Below, in pieces: positions 1-5,990 of a stretch of 17,140 nucleotides of DNA. This DNA is from Planctomycetales bacterium (lineage in GTDB: Bacteria > Planctomycetota > UBA11346): the NCBI GenBank assembly GCA_025362255.1, contig JANYGY010000076.1, positions 1 to 17,140 of the forward strand. Direction: 5' to 3'. Position numbers and translations under genes: made by a program. The notes beneath the pieces were generated by a model. That model was given only the letters and a program-made list of their open reading frames with translations, did not search any database and was not told the DNA's origin. How positions within the stretch are numbered: the first letter of the stretch is position 1; the number at the start of each line of letters is the position of its first letter.

Positions 1-1
1 C

Positions 2-916
2 ATGTATGGACCGGCAGCGGCCACTGTACGTCAAATTGTCCAAATGCAGTGCGATGGATGGGAAAAGAGCCGCTGGCCCAATGGCCGCCTGACGCCCAAG
101 GCAGTCTATGAACTGTCATTCCCCAAGGCGACCTTGGACAAGTTCCGTGAACTCTTGGCCAAGGCAAAAACCGAAGCCGCGCCGGACGAACTTGCCAGCA
201 AGCGTCTGGCGTTCTTCTCCAGTATCTTCCAACAGGGATATGATGAATACGCCACGGTGATGGAGGGCACTGGCGTCCAACCGATGAGCGGTTTCAAGGT
301 TGCCAAATCACCGGTCATCGATGGCAAGCTGGATGATGAGCAATGGAAGCTCGCAGAACCGGTGTTCCTGAAGAAATACGATGAGTATGGCACTAAGAAA
401 CAGGTGGAAGTGAGCTATCCGACCGAGATCAAGGCCGTCTACACCTTGGAGGGCATCACCTTCGGCTTCAAGATGACCGAGCCGAATCCCGAACATCTGC
501 AACGGAAGATCAAGACCAATGACAATGGCCTGACCTATTGGGACGACTGTCTGGAGCTATTCCTTGATTCGACGGGTAAGAATGAAGGCCAATTCGTGCA
601 GATGATCGTCAATGCGAATGGAGCCATCCAGGTCATGAACACCGGCCATGGCACGGCCAAGCCCGAGGACATCATCACCAAAAGTGCTCTTGGTGACAAG
701 ATGTGGTCGATGGAAATCTACATTCCGTACAAGGTGCTGGCCCCGGCGGCACGTGGCGGAACCGGAACCAAGTGGACCATCCAGATCACCCGCAACCGGA
801 TGAGCGATGCCGCACGCGATACGCCGAGCATCCGTGAGAATCAGAAATTGAATGCTCGTTTCGGAGGCTTCAACGCCAACCCGGCCGACTTCACGACCCT
901 GAATTTCCGCGAATAG
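2..916 (+). CDS. DUF4838/CBM9-like carbohydrate-binding protein, C-terminal part (5' truncated)
   Basis: The frame is open at the left edge, so the visible Met is probably internal and only the last ~304 residues are present. Residues 1-90 (YGPAA..., GWEKSRWPNG, then a helical stretch with LAKAKTEAAPDE) resemble the end of the DUF4838 glycoside-hydrolase-like family. Residues ~100-304 look like a CBM9-type beta-sandwich: the opening VIDGKLDDEQW at ~105-115, the WDDCLELFLD core at ~180-189, and MEIYIPYKVL near the end. Family knowledge suggests an exported or periplasmic protein that binds or degrades polysaccharide, but the catalytic half lies outside the window and no substrate can be named. 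A strong terminator follows 34 bases after the stop, so this ends its transcription unit. Confidence is good for the CBM9-like fold and moderate for DUF4838. Confidence 0.8.
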   Translation: MYGPAAATVRQIVQMQCDGWEKSRWPNGRLTPKAVYELSFPKATLDKFRELLAKAKTEAAPDELASKRLAFFSSIFQQGYDEYATVMEGTGVQPMSGFKVAKSPVIDGKLDDEQWKLAEPVFLKKYDEYGTKKQVEVSYPTEIKAVYTLEGITFGFKMTEPNPEHLQRKIKTNDNGLTYWDDCLELFLDSTGKNEGQFVQMIVNANGAIQVMNTGHGTAKPEDIITKSALGDKMWSMEIYIPYKVLAPAARGGTGTKWTIQITRNRMSDAARDTPSIRENQKLNARFGGFNANPADFTTLNFRE

Positions 917-949
917 CCGTCGATCGACTCGATCGGATCGATCGAGCAA

Positions 950-981
950 CCCGCGCGCCCTTCCGGGCGCGCGGGTTTTTT
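950..981 (+). terminator. Rho-independent terminator of the CBM9-like gene
   Basis: A perfect 11-bp GC-only stem, CCCGCGCGCCC (950-960) with GGGCGCGCGGG (965-975), closes a TTCC loop and is followed by six T (976-981). It lies 34 bases after the stop codon. The DNA just before it (918-945) is a run of overlapping CGATCGA-type words of no clear function. Confidence 0.95.
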
Positions 982-1006
982 GGTAATATGGGGCAACCTG
1001 AATGGC

Positions 1007-1040
1007 ATTCCGTTTCAGCGACAAAAGATTCCGTTTCAGC
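1007..1040 (+). repeat. Tandem 13-bp direct repeat upstream of the PhyH-family gene (possible operator)
   Basis: ATTCCGTTTCAGC occurs exactly at 1007-1019 and again at 1028-1040. The period is 21 bp, two turns of the DNA helix, so both copies face the same side. The pair lies 36-69 bp before the start codon at 1076. Such spacing is typical of dimeric activator sites (for example AraC-type or response-regulator boxes). The regulator is unknown and the function is inferred. Confidence 0.55.
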
Positions 1041-1075
1041 TGACGACGAGGCAGAGAGGGCGATAGAGTTCTCGC

Positions 1076-1942
1076 ATGCGTACGCTCACTCCTGCTGAAC
1101 TCGACATCTTCAAAACCGAAGGTTTCGTCGTCATCCCTGATTTTTTCACGGCGACTGAGGTCGTGGCACTGCAGGCCGATGTCGCTGAATTACAGGCGAA
1201 TGGCAAACTGCGCAACGTCGTGGTCGCCAAAGACGGAGCCACCGGCACCACCCCGACCACCTCGACCACCGCGTTCAATCTCCAGATCTGTCCGATCGGC
1301 CTGGTAAACAGTCGCCTTATCGCCAGTCTGCCCTGGCGTGCTGGCGTCCCTGAGGTCGTGGCAACCTTGCTCGGCGGTGACTCGGTCCAGCACCTCGATC
1401 AAATTTTCCTCAAGCCCGGCAAGCATGGAGTGGGCACCAAATGGCATACCGACAATGCGTATTTCCATGCCACGGATCCGCGTTTTGGCGTCGGCATGTG
1501 GATCGCGGTGCACGCCGCCAACCGTGCCAATGGCAGCATGCGCCTGATCCCTCGCAGCCACTTGCAGACCTTCGCCCACGAACGCGATGGCGAGAGTGAT
1601 CATCACATCACCTGTGCGAAGGTGATCGACGAACGTCACGAAATTCTGGTGGAAGTGCCGGCAGGCGGCGTGGTCTTCTTCAATTATGGCGTCGCCCACG
1701 CAACCGGCCCCAACACCACGGATCGCGAACGCGCTGGCTTGGCGCTTCACTTCATGCTCGGGACGCAGGTCGCCACCGAAGACCATGCCTTCAAGGATAT
1801 TCCCGTCGAACGCTGGCGGTGGCTCAGCGGTTCACGCTGCACCGGTGGACTCGAGCATCATGGTGAAGACCTGCGCGGGCAATGGGCTGCCGAAGTCGCA
1901 CGCTTGTCAAGGAGTGGAAATCGCCAGGCAGTCGCCGTATAG
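1076..1942 (+). CDS. Phytanoyl-CoA dioxygenase (PhyH) family protein
   Basis: This 288-residue protein has the length and motif order of PhyH-family Fe(II)/2-oxoglutarate oxygenases. The N-terminus (TPAELDIFKTEGFVVIPDFF) is the usual start of the family. The iron ligands are visible as HTD (His124, Asp126) and His208 in YGVAHATGPN, with Arg217 or Arg219 as the likely 2-oxoglutarate anchor. It should hydroxylate a small molecule in the cytoplasm; PhyH homologues in bacteria act on very different substrates, so none is proposed. The ATG at 1076 is chosen because the family N-terminus begins there; only a weak purine-rich stretch precedes it. The stop codon overlaps the predicted -10 box of the 6S RNA gene, and no terminator separates the two, so read-through transcripts would contain the 6S sequence. 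Confidence 0.88.
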   Translation: MRTLTPAELDIFKTEGFVVIPDFFTATEVVALQADVAELQANGKLRNVVVAKDGATGTTPTTSTTAFNLQICPIGLVNSRLIASLPWRAGVPEVVATLLGGDSVQHLDQIFLKPGKHGVGTKWHTDNAYFHATDPRFGVGMWIAVHAANRANGSMRLIPRSHLQTFAHERDGESDHHITCAKVIDERHEILVEVPAGGVVFFNYGVAHATGPNTTDRERAGLALHFMLGTQVATEDHAFKDIPVERWRWLSGSRCTGGLEHHGEDLRGQWAAEVARLSRSGNRQAVAV

Positions 1943-1943
1943 T
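1915..1943 (+). promoter_or_regulatory. Predicted sigma70-type promoter of the 6S RNA gene
   Basis: A -35-like TGGAAA (1915-1920, 4 of 6 matches to TTGACA) is followed by a 17-bp spacer and TATAGT (1938-1943, 5 of 6 matches to TATAAT). The expected start at about 1949-1951 coincides with the 5' arm of the 6S closing stem. The -10 box spans the TAG stop codon of the upstream gene. Confidence 0.6.
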
Positions 1944-1948
1944 TGAAC

Positions 1949-2110
1949 TGTCTCTGCTGTGTTCGAGGTCCTTCCGCAGTCCCCTGGCCTTTCACGTACG
2001 CTTAGGGGGTCAACGTTCCGATAGAGCCATGCTCGCCCGGACAGACCCCCGCTCTGAACATCAGGTTCAGAGGACGCCGACCGGATACGGCACAAGTGGA
2101 GACATTTTTT
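1949..2110 (+). ncRNA. ssrS: 6S RNA (regulator of sigma70 RNA polymerase)
   Basis: The 162-nt segment has the 6S layout. The closing stem is TGTCTC (1949-1954) with GAGACA (2099-2104), extended by CTGTG (1957-1961) with CACA/AG (2091-2096). A second short stem is GGTC (1967-1970) with GACC (2079-2082). The left side of the central bubble carries CAGTCCCCTGGCC (1977-1989), closely matching the CAGUCCCCUGAGCC of E. coli 6S. The apical arm is GGGGGTC (2005-2011) with GACCCCC (2044-2050), containing GAGC-CAT-GCTC (2024-2034). On the right side sits the hairpin CTCTGAAC (2052-2059) with GTTCAGAG (2065-2072), equivalent to the UUGAACC/GGUUCAA hairpin of E. coli. A T6 run (2105-2110) follows the closing stem as a terminator. 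The comparison with E. coli is from memory; a covariance-model search would settle it. 6S RNA mimics an open promoter and holds RNA polymerase in stationary phase. Confidence 0.85.
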
Positions 2111-2166
2111 ACTCAACGGCTGAAGTCCATCCCTTCCGGTTTTGGCCCTAGGCTGAAACTGGATTC

Positions 2167-3030
2167 ATGAACCTGCCTGTCCGCATCACGCTTGCCCAGG
2201 CGATGGGCACCTGCTTTGGCGTGCAGGACGCGATCGACATGGCGCTGGATCCTGAATTCAAGGATCGGCTGACGATTGTCGGCCAGCTCGTGCACAATCC
2301 GCAAACCACCCAACGTCTGCGCGACAACGGCGTGCGCATCGTCGAGCGCGACCAAGTTGATTCGATCACCACCGAAGCGGTGATGATCACCGCCCACGGC
2401 GCATCCGATACGACCAAGGCGGATCTCCGGGCCAAGGGCTTCACGGTCTATGATGCGACCTGTCCGCTGGTTATCCGATTGCACAAGCTCGCTCGTTTTC
2501 TCGAGCGTGAAGGCTGGTTCCCGGTGGTCATCGGCGAAGAGAACCACGTCGAGGTCCGCGGGGTGCTGGGCAATCTCAAACGCGCGGCGGTGATCCGCGA
2601 CGAAAAAGATCTCTCGCGCCTCGATGGTGAAAGCCGCATCGGCATTGTCACCCAGACCACCAATCGGCTCGAAAAAGTCCAAAAATTGGTCGCCGCGATC
2701 CGTAACCATCCTGGGGTGAATGAGGTCCGATTCATCGACACCATCTGCCAACCGGTCAAGGATCGCCAACGCGCCATTGGTACGCTTCTGGATCAAGACA
2801 TCGATCTGGGTGTAGTCATCGGTGGCTTTACCAGCGCCAACACCCGGAAACTCGCGGAACTGATCCTCGATCGCGGCATCGAAGCCCACCACATCGAACG
2901 CGCCGAAGACCTCGACCCGGCGTGGTTCGCGGGCAAGACCCACATCGGCATCACCGCTGGCACCTCTACTCCGCAAGATGTGATCGAAGCGGTGAATGAT
3001 CGGGTGCGAAAGATTGTCGGGCTCGCTTAG
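2167..3030 (+). CDS. ispH: 4-hydroxy-3-methylbut-2-enyl diphosphate reductase (IspH/LytB)
   Basis: This enzyme performs the last step of the MEP isoprenoid pathway, reducing HMBPP to IPP and DMAPP with a [4Fe-4S] cluster in the cytoplasm. The 287 residues cover the whole family. All three cluster cysteines are present: Cys16 (GTCFGV), Cys99 (DATCP) and Cys194 (DTICQP). Substrate-binding and proton-relay residues are visible as His43 (VHNP), His77 (AHGAS), His127 and Glu129 (NHVEVRG), Thr164/165 (TQTT), Ser223 and Asn225 (TSANTRK), and Ser267 (GTSTPQD). The first motif is GTCFGV rather than the proteobacterial GFCAGV, a variant of some non-proteobacterial lineages. It starts 56 bp after the 6S terminator; the Shine-Dalgarno is weak (GGA at 2161-2163) and no clear own promoter was found. 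Confidence 0.96.
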   Translation: MNLPVRITLAQAMGTCFGVQDAIDMALDPEFKDRLTIVGQLVHNPQTTQRLRDNGVRIVERDQVDSITTEAVMITAHGASDTTKADLRAKGFTVYDATCPLVIRLHKLARFLEREGWFPVVIGEENHVEVRGVLGNLKRAAVIRDEKDLSRLDGESRIGIVTQTTNRLEKVQKLVAAIRNHPGVNEVRFIDTICQPVKDRQRAIGTLLDQDIDLGVVIGGFTSANTRKLAELILDRGIEAHHIERAEDLDPAWFAGKTHIGITAGTSTPQDVIEAVNDRVRKIVGLA

Positions 3031-3048
3031 GGTAAACGATGAGAGATT

Positions 3049-3289
3049 GAACAGGAGGTCGCAGAGGCGCAGAGGAAGACCGGAGATAGGCGGGGAAATC
3101 AAGGATGAGGCGGTGCCGGGTGAGTGTTGGTCATGTCACTGAACCGTCGGGTCTAGCCCCAGCTCGACCGCGTTGAATTACAGTATTTTATAGAGTTGGA
3201 AAATGGAAAAATAGAAATTCCATAGTTTCAAACCCACACGTAAGTCTCTGCTGTTCTCCTCATCTCCTTGCCTCTGCGCACTCCTGTTC
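3049..3289. repeat. Inverted-repeat pair with GCAGAGGC core flanking ~200 bp
   Basis: GAACAGGAGGTCGCAGAGGC (3049-3068) matches the reverse complement of 3270-3289 at 18 of 20 positions; beyond it both arms carry GGAGAT after a short indel. The enclosed DNA is noncoding and locally AT-rich (about 3175-3235), with a small hairpin ATGGAA (3203-3208) / TTCCAT (3218-3223). CTCTGCG-rich words of this kind are, from memory, scattered in many environmental bacterial genomes. Together with the next element this fills the gap between ispH and the glycosyltransferase (3031-3511), where I see no gene and no classical T-tract terminator. Confidence 0.6.
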
Positions 3290-3299
3290 CTTCGATCAA

Positions 3300-3499
3300 C
3301 CTGAAAAACGCAGTTGCGGCCCATCTGCGGCGTTGCACGACACTCGAAATGGCGTGAGCCATTCCATCGCGCCGTGCGCCTTGCAGCTGGACCACACCTG
3401 CGCTTTTCAGCACACCTTCTGGGTGAGAAGCAATTTTGAGATATAGTCGATGAATATCGGTTTACGTCTCAAAAAGCTGATCTAATTGCGTTTTTCAGG
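3300..3499. repeat. Palindromic intergenic element: long imperfect hairpin bounded by 13-nt inverted repeats
   Basis: Positions 3301-3353 and the reverse complement of 3358-3410 align without gaps at 36 of 53 positions, with a GTGA loop flanked by ATGGC/GCCAT. The outer 10 bases match at 9 of 10 (CTGAAAAACG versus CGCTTTTCAG). A further copy of the end, TGCGTTTTTCAGG (3487-3499), is the exact reverse complement of CCTGAAAAACGCA (3300-3312), so the whole 200-bp block has 13-nt inverted ends. Between them lies another stem, TTTTGAGA (3434-3441) / TCTCAAAA (3467-3474). No open frame of note is inside. It may be a MITE-like or REP-like element, or a structured RNA from either convergent transcript. 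Confidence 0.65.
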
Positions 3500-3511
3500 A
3501 TCAACCGCCCT

Positions 3512-5929
3512 CTACTTTTTTTCAGCAACCTGACTGAGAACAGCAGCCAGCTTGTCGGCGGCATCCTGCCAGCGGCAAGCTTCACCTGCGGTGCGTGCTG
3601 CTTTTCGTCCTTTAGCGCGCAGCGATTCGTCGGCGAGAAGGAGACGGCAGCGGGCAATCACCGCGGCAGTGAGATCGCCCGTCAGCGGGACCCGCACGCC
3701 GGCGGCGTCGTCGGTTATGAGTTCGGCAATCGCGGCGCGGTCAAATCCGATGACCGGCAATCCCGAGGCCAGGGCTTCGGCAACCACCAATCCGAAACTG
3801 TCGATTCGACTTGGAAAGACAAAGAGGTCAGCGCTGGCATAGATTGCAGGTAATGCGGCTGCTGAAATCTCACCGAGGAATAGCGCCTGCGGCATCGCGG
3901 CCGACAGCGCCATGCGTTCGGGGCCATCCCCGGCGATGACCAGCCGGGCGCCGGGAATTGTTAACAACGCATCGTGGATCGGTATCAATGCGCCAACATT
4001 CTTCGCTGACTGAAGTCGCCCCACCGCGAGCACCGCAAGCCGGCAATTCCAGGACGTGCGCAATGCCTCATGCAGGTGCCGGGGATTGAAATTCGTGAGA
4101 TCGACCCCGTTACCGGTGATCGTTGCGCAAGACAGACCTTGGCGAGAGAGATCGGCGGCTTGGCTGGTCGATTCAGCGACCAGGGCAGCGGCAGATCTCC
4201 CGATATCACCTAAAGTTTTTTTAATGTGCTCGTGTTGTCCTTCACCGATCCAGGCACCCAGCGGATGCCACGTTGCGACCCATGGTATGCCGGCGGATTG
4301 AGCTGCTTCGGCTGCGCACGTCCCAAATGAATCGAGTACTTCGATGTACACCACATCAGGGCGATCGATCGTCCAGGTTTGACGAAAACCGGCAACCAGC
4401 CGACTGAGTCGACGTTGTCGTTCTGCTGGATCTGGTGAAGGCGTCAACGACGTCGTTGACGCGGATTCCGCCTGTATCTGCAGCGCATGTCCACTGGTAC
4501 GCAAGCCGGCGACCAGTTGGTGAAACCGCTCTGCGGTGCCGGTGCGGGTCATCGGGGATTGGACACAGGCAGCGATGCGTAACGGATTTGCCACCGGATC
4601 ATTCCCCGCCGCCCAGGCACACAGCCGGCCTTCGGCAAATTCGATCCGTCGCGACCACGCACCGCGCGCATCGGCTGTTGGCAAAACCTTGATCAGGTCA
4701 TTCACGTCGTGGATCTGCGTCCCTATCCGCAGCTGCGATTCAGACTCACGGTGATGCCATTGCAGATGATGACCGCGCGCGGCAAGCAGCCGAATCGTGA
4801 CTAGCGGCTCGCTTGCCTGATCGGCCGGCAACGGTGCAAAGATCTGAGCGGTGACCGGAATCACCCCAGGGACTGGTTGCTTTGGTGGCACGTGTTGGGC
4901 TCGGGTGACAGCGCTCAAAAACTGCTGCGCGGTCTTCGTCCACGTCAGTGGCAGCATGGCCGTGCGCGCGCTGGCGCCCAATCGCTGACGCGCCCGCCCA
5001 TCACCAACGAGTTCGACAGTCGCTGCAATAAAGGCCCCGGCGTCATGTGGTGTAACCAAGCGGGCAACGCCGGTCAGATAGTCTCCTGCCGCCGCGCGGT
5101 CAAATGCCACCACCGCCAGGCCGCTTGCAGCCGCCTCAAGGGCGACATTGCCGAACATGTCCTCCAGACTCGGAAATACGAAAACATCGGCCGAGGCGTA
5201 GACTTCGGCAAGTTCATCGCCGACCAGATGCCCAAGCATTTTTAAATCCGGGCAGGCTTTGGCGAGGTCGTCGCTCGCATTGCCCGCGCCCACCGCGACG
5301 AAACGTGCGTGTGGATGAGTTTCTTTCACCGCGGCCAAGGTCTGGACCAGCAGCGTCAGATTTTTTTCCGGCTGCAAGCGCCCCACGTACAGGACGACCG
5401 GCTGCGTGTCGTCAACGCCCCACGAGGACCGCCGACGGTCACTGCGCCAAACCGGGTCAAAGCGAGCGGTGTCCACGCCATTGCTGACCTTCGTCGTCTC
5501 GAATACTCCCGCGGCGGCCAGTCCACGACGCACCGCGTCGGTCTCGGCCAACACCTGCTGGCACGAGCTGACGAAAGTGTCCAAGGCCTTGGCGATCGCT
5601 GGTTTTTGTTCCTCCGCAGCCATCCAGAAGACCGGATGCCAGGTGGACATCAGCGGAATGGACAGGTCTCGGGCAACGATCCGCCAGGGTTCGCCCGCAG
5701 GTCCGGGCACTTCGACGTGTGCGCACAGCGGGCGATTCGCAAGCCAATGAGTCCGCAACTGGGCCACCGCCTCTGCCAGGGGTGGAAGATCCGAATCTGG
5801 TGAGGGTCTGATAAACCGAACCGCGAGTCCAGTTGCCGCGATGGCTTCCGCCAAACGCAAAGCTCGATGGCCAGCGCCCGAACGGCCATCCGAAGGACCG
5901 AGCAACCAGCAGACGGCGGGATTATCCAT
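3512..5929 (-). CDS. Tandem (double) GT4-family glycosyltransferase fusion
   Basis: The 805-residue protein contains two GT-B glycosyltransferases in a row. The first (~1-345) has STWHP (95-99), SNGVD (149-153), YVGRLQPEKN (181-190) and FPSLEDMFGNVALEAAASG (252-270). The second (~448-805) repeats the same series: ATWHP (552-556), GNGVD (606-610), AVGRLQSAKN (635-644) and FPSRIDSFGLVVAEALASG (705-723). These are the GT4 nucleotide-sugar binding motifs; the first acidic residue of the EX7E pair is Asp in both halves. Residues ~350-445 form a linker-like region I do not recognise. The role is probably glycan or glycolipid assembly at the inner face of the membrane; the sugars are unknown. I prefer the ATG at 5929 because the first beta-strand (PAVCWLL) starts there; a TTG at 5968 would add 13 residues. 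Neither has a good Shine-Dalgarno. It is divergent from the FG-GAP gene. Confidence 0.88.
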   Translation of the reverse strand: MDNPAVCWLLGPSDGRSGAGHRALRLAEAIAATGLAVRFIRPSPDSDLPPLAEAVAQLRTHWLANRPLCAHVEVPGPAGEPWRIVARDLSIPLMSTWHPVFWMAAEEQKPAIAKALDTFVSSCQQVLAETDAVRRGLAAAGVFETTKVSNGVDTARFDPVWRSDRRRSSWGVDDTQPVVLYVGRLQPEKNLTLLVQTLAAVKETHPHARFVAVGAGNASDDLAKACPDLKMLGHLVGDELAEVYASADVFVFPSLEDMFGNVALEAAASGLAVVAFDRAAAGDYLTGVARLVTPHDAGAFIAATVELVGDGRARQRLGASARTAMLPLTWTKTAQQFLSAVTRAQHVPPKQPVPGVIPVTAQIFAPLPADQASEPLVTIRLLAARGHHLQWHHRESESQLRIGTQIHDVNDLIKVLPTADARGAWSRRIEFAEGRLCAWAAGNDPVANPLRIAACVQSPMTRTGTAERFHQLVAGLRTSGHALQIQAESASTTSLTPSPDPAERQRRLSRLVAGFRQTWTIDRPDVVYIEVLDSFGTCAAEAAQSAGIPWVATWHPLGAWIGEGQHEHIKKTLGDIGRSAAALVAESTSQAADLSRQGLSCATITGNGVDLTNFNPRHLHEALRTSWNCRLAVLAVGRLQSAKNVGALIPIHDALLTIPGARLVIAGDGPERMALSAAMPQALFLGEISAAALPAIYASADLFVFPSRIDSFGLVVAEALASGLPVIGFDRAAIAELITDDAAGVRVPLTGDLTAAVIARCRLLLADESLRAKGRKAARTAGEACRWQDAADKLAAVLSQVAEKK

Positions 5930-5979
5930 AGATAGTTCAATCGTTGATCCTGGCACTTCCCCGGTCAAGCTACGGCATT

Positions 5980-5985
5980 AAGGTG
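5980..5985 (+). promoter_or_regulatory. Ribosome binding site of the FG-GAP gene
   Basis: AAGGTG lies 5 bases before the ATG at 5991 and is one of the better Shine-Dalgarno sequences in the window. It fixes this start. The 61-bp divergent spacer (5930-5990) must also hold both promoters; no convincing sigma70 pair was found in it. Confidence 0.6.
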
Positions 5986-5990
5986 CTTAT

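Noticed and set aside
1949..2110. SRP 4.5S RNA, tmRNA or RNase P RNA as alternative identity for the structured RNA
   Set aside because: There is no GGAA tetraloop SRP core, no tRNA-like end or tag frame, and no RNase P signature; the bubble and closing-stem layout match 6S RNA better.
2113..3102. 329-codon minus-strand frame opposite ispH
   Set aside because: The + strand encodes a complete IspH with all three cluster cysteines; the reverse frame has no family features.
3031..3511. Repeats in the ispH-glycosyltransferase gap as a CRISPR array
   Set aside because: The repeats are inverted and few, with no regular spacer pattern and no cas genes nearby.
5951..5956. TGGCAC as a sigma54 -24 element before the FG-GAP gene
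   Set aside because: The required GC-type -12 element is not at the right distance.
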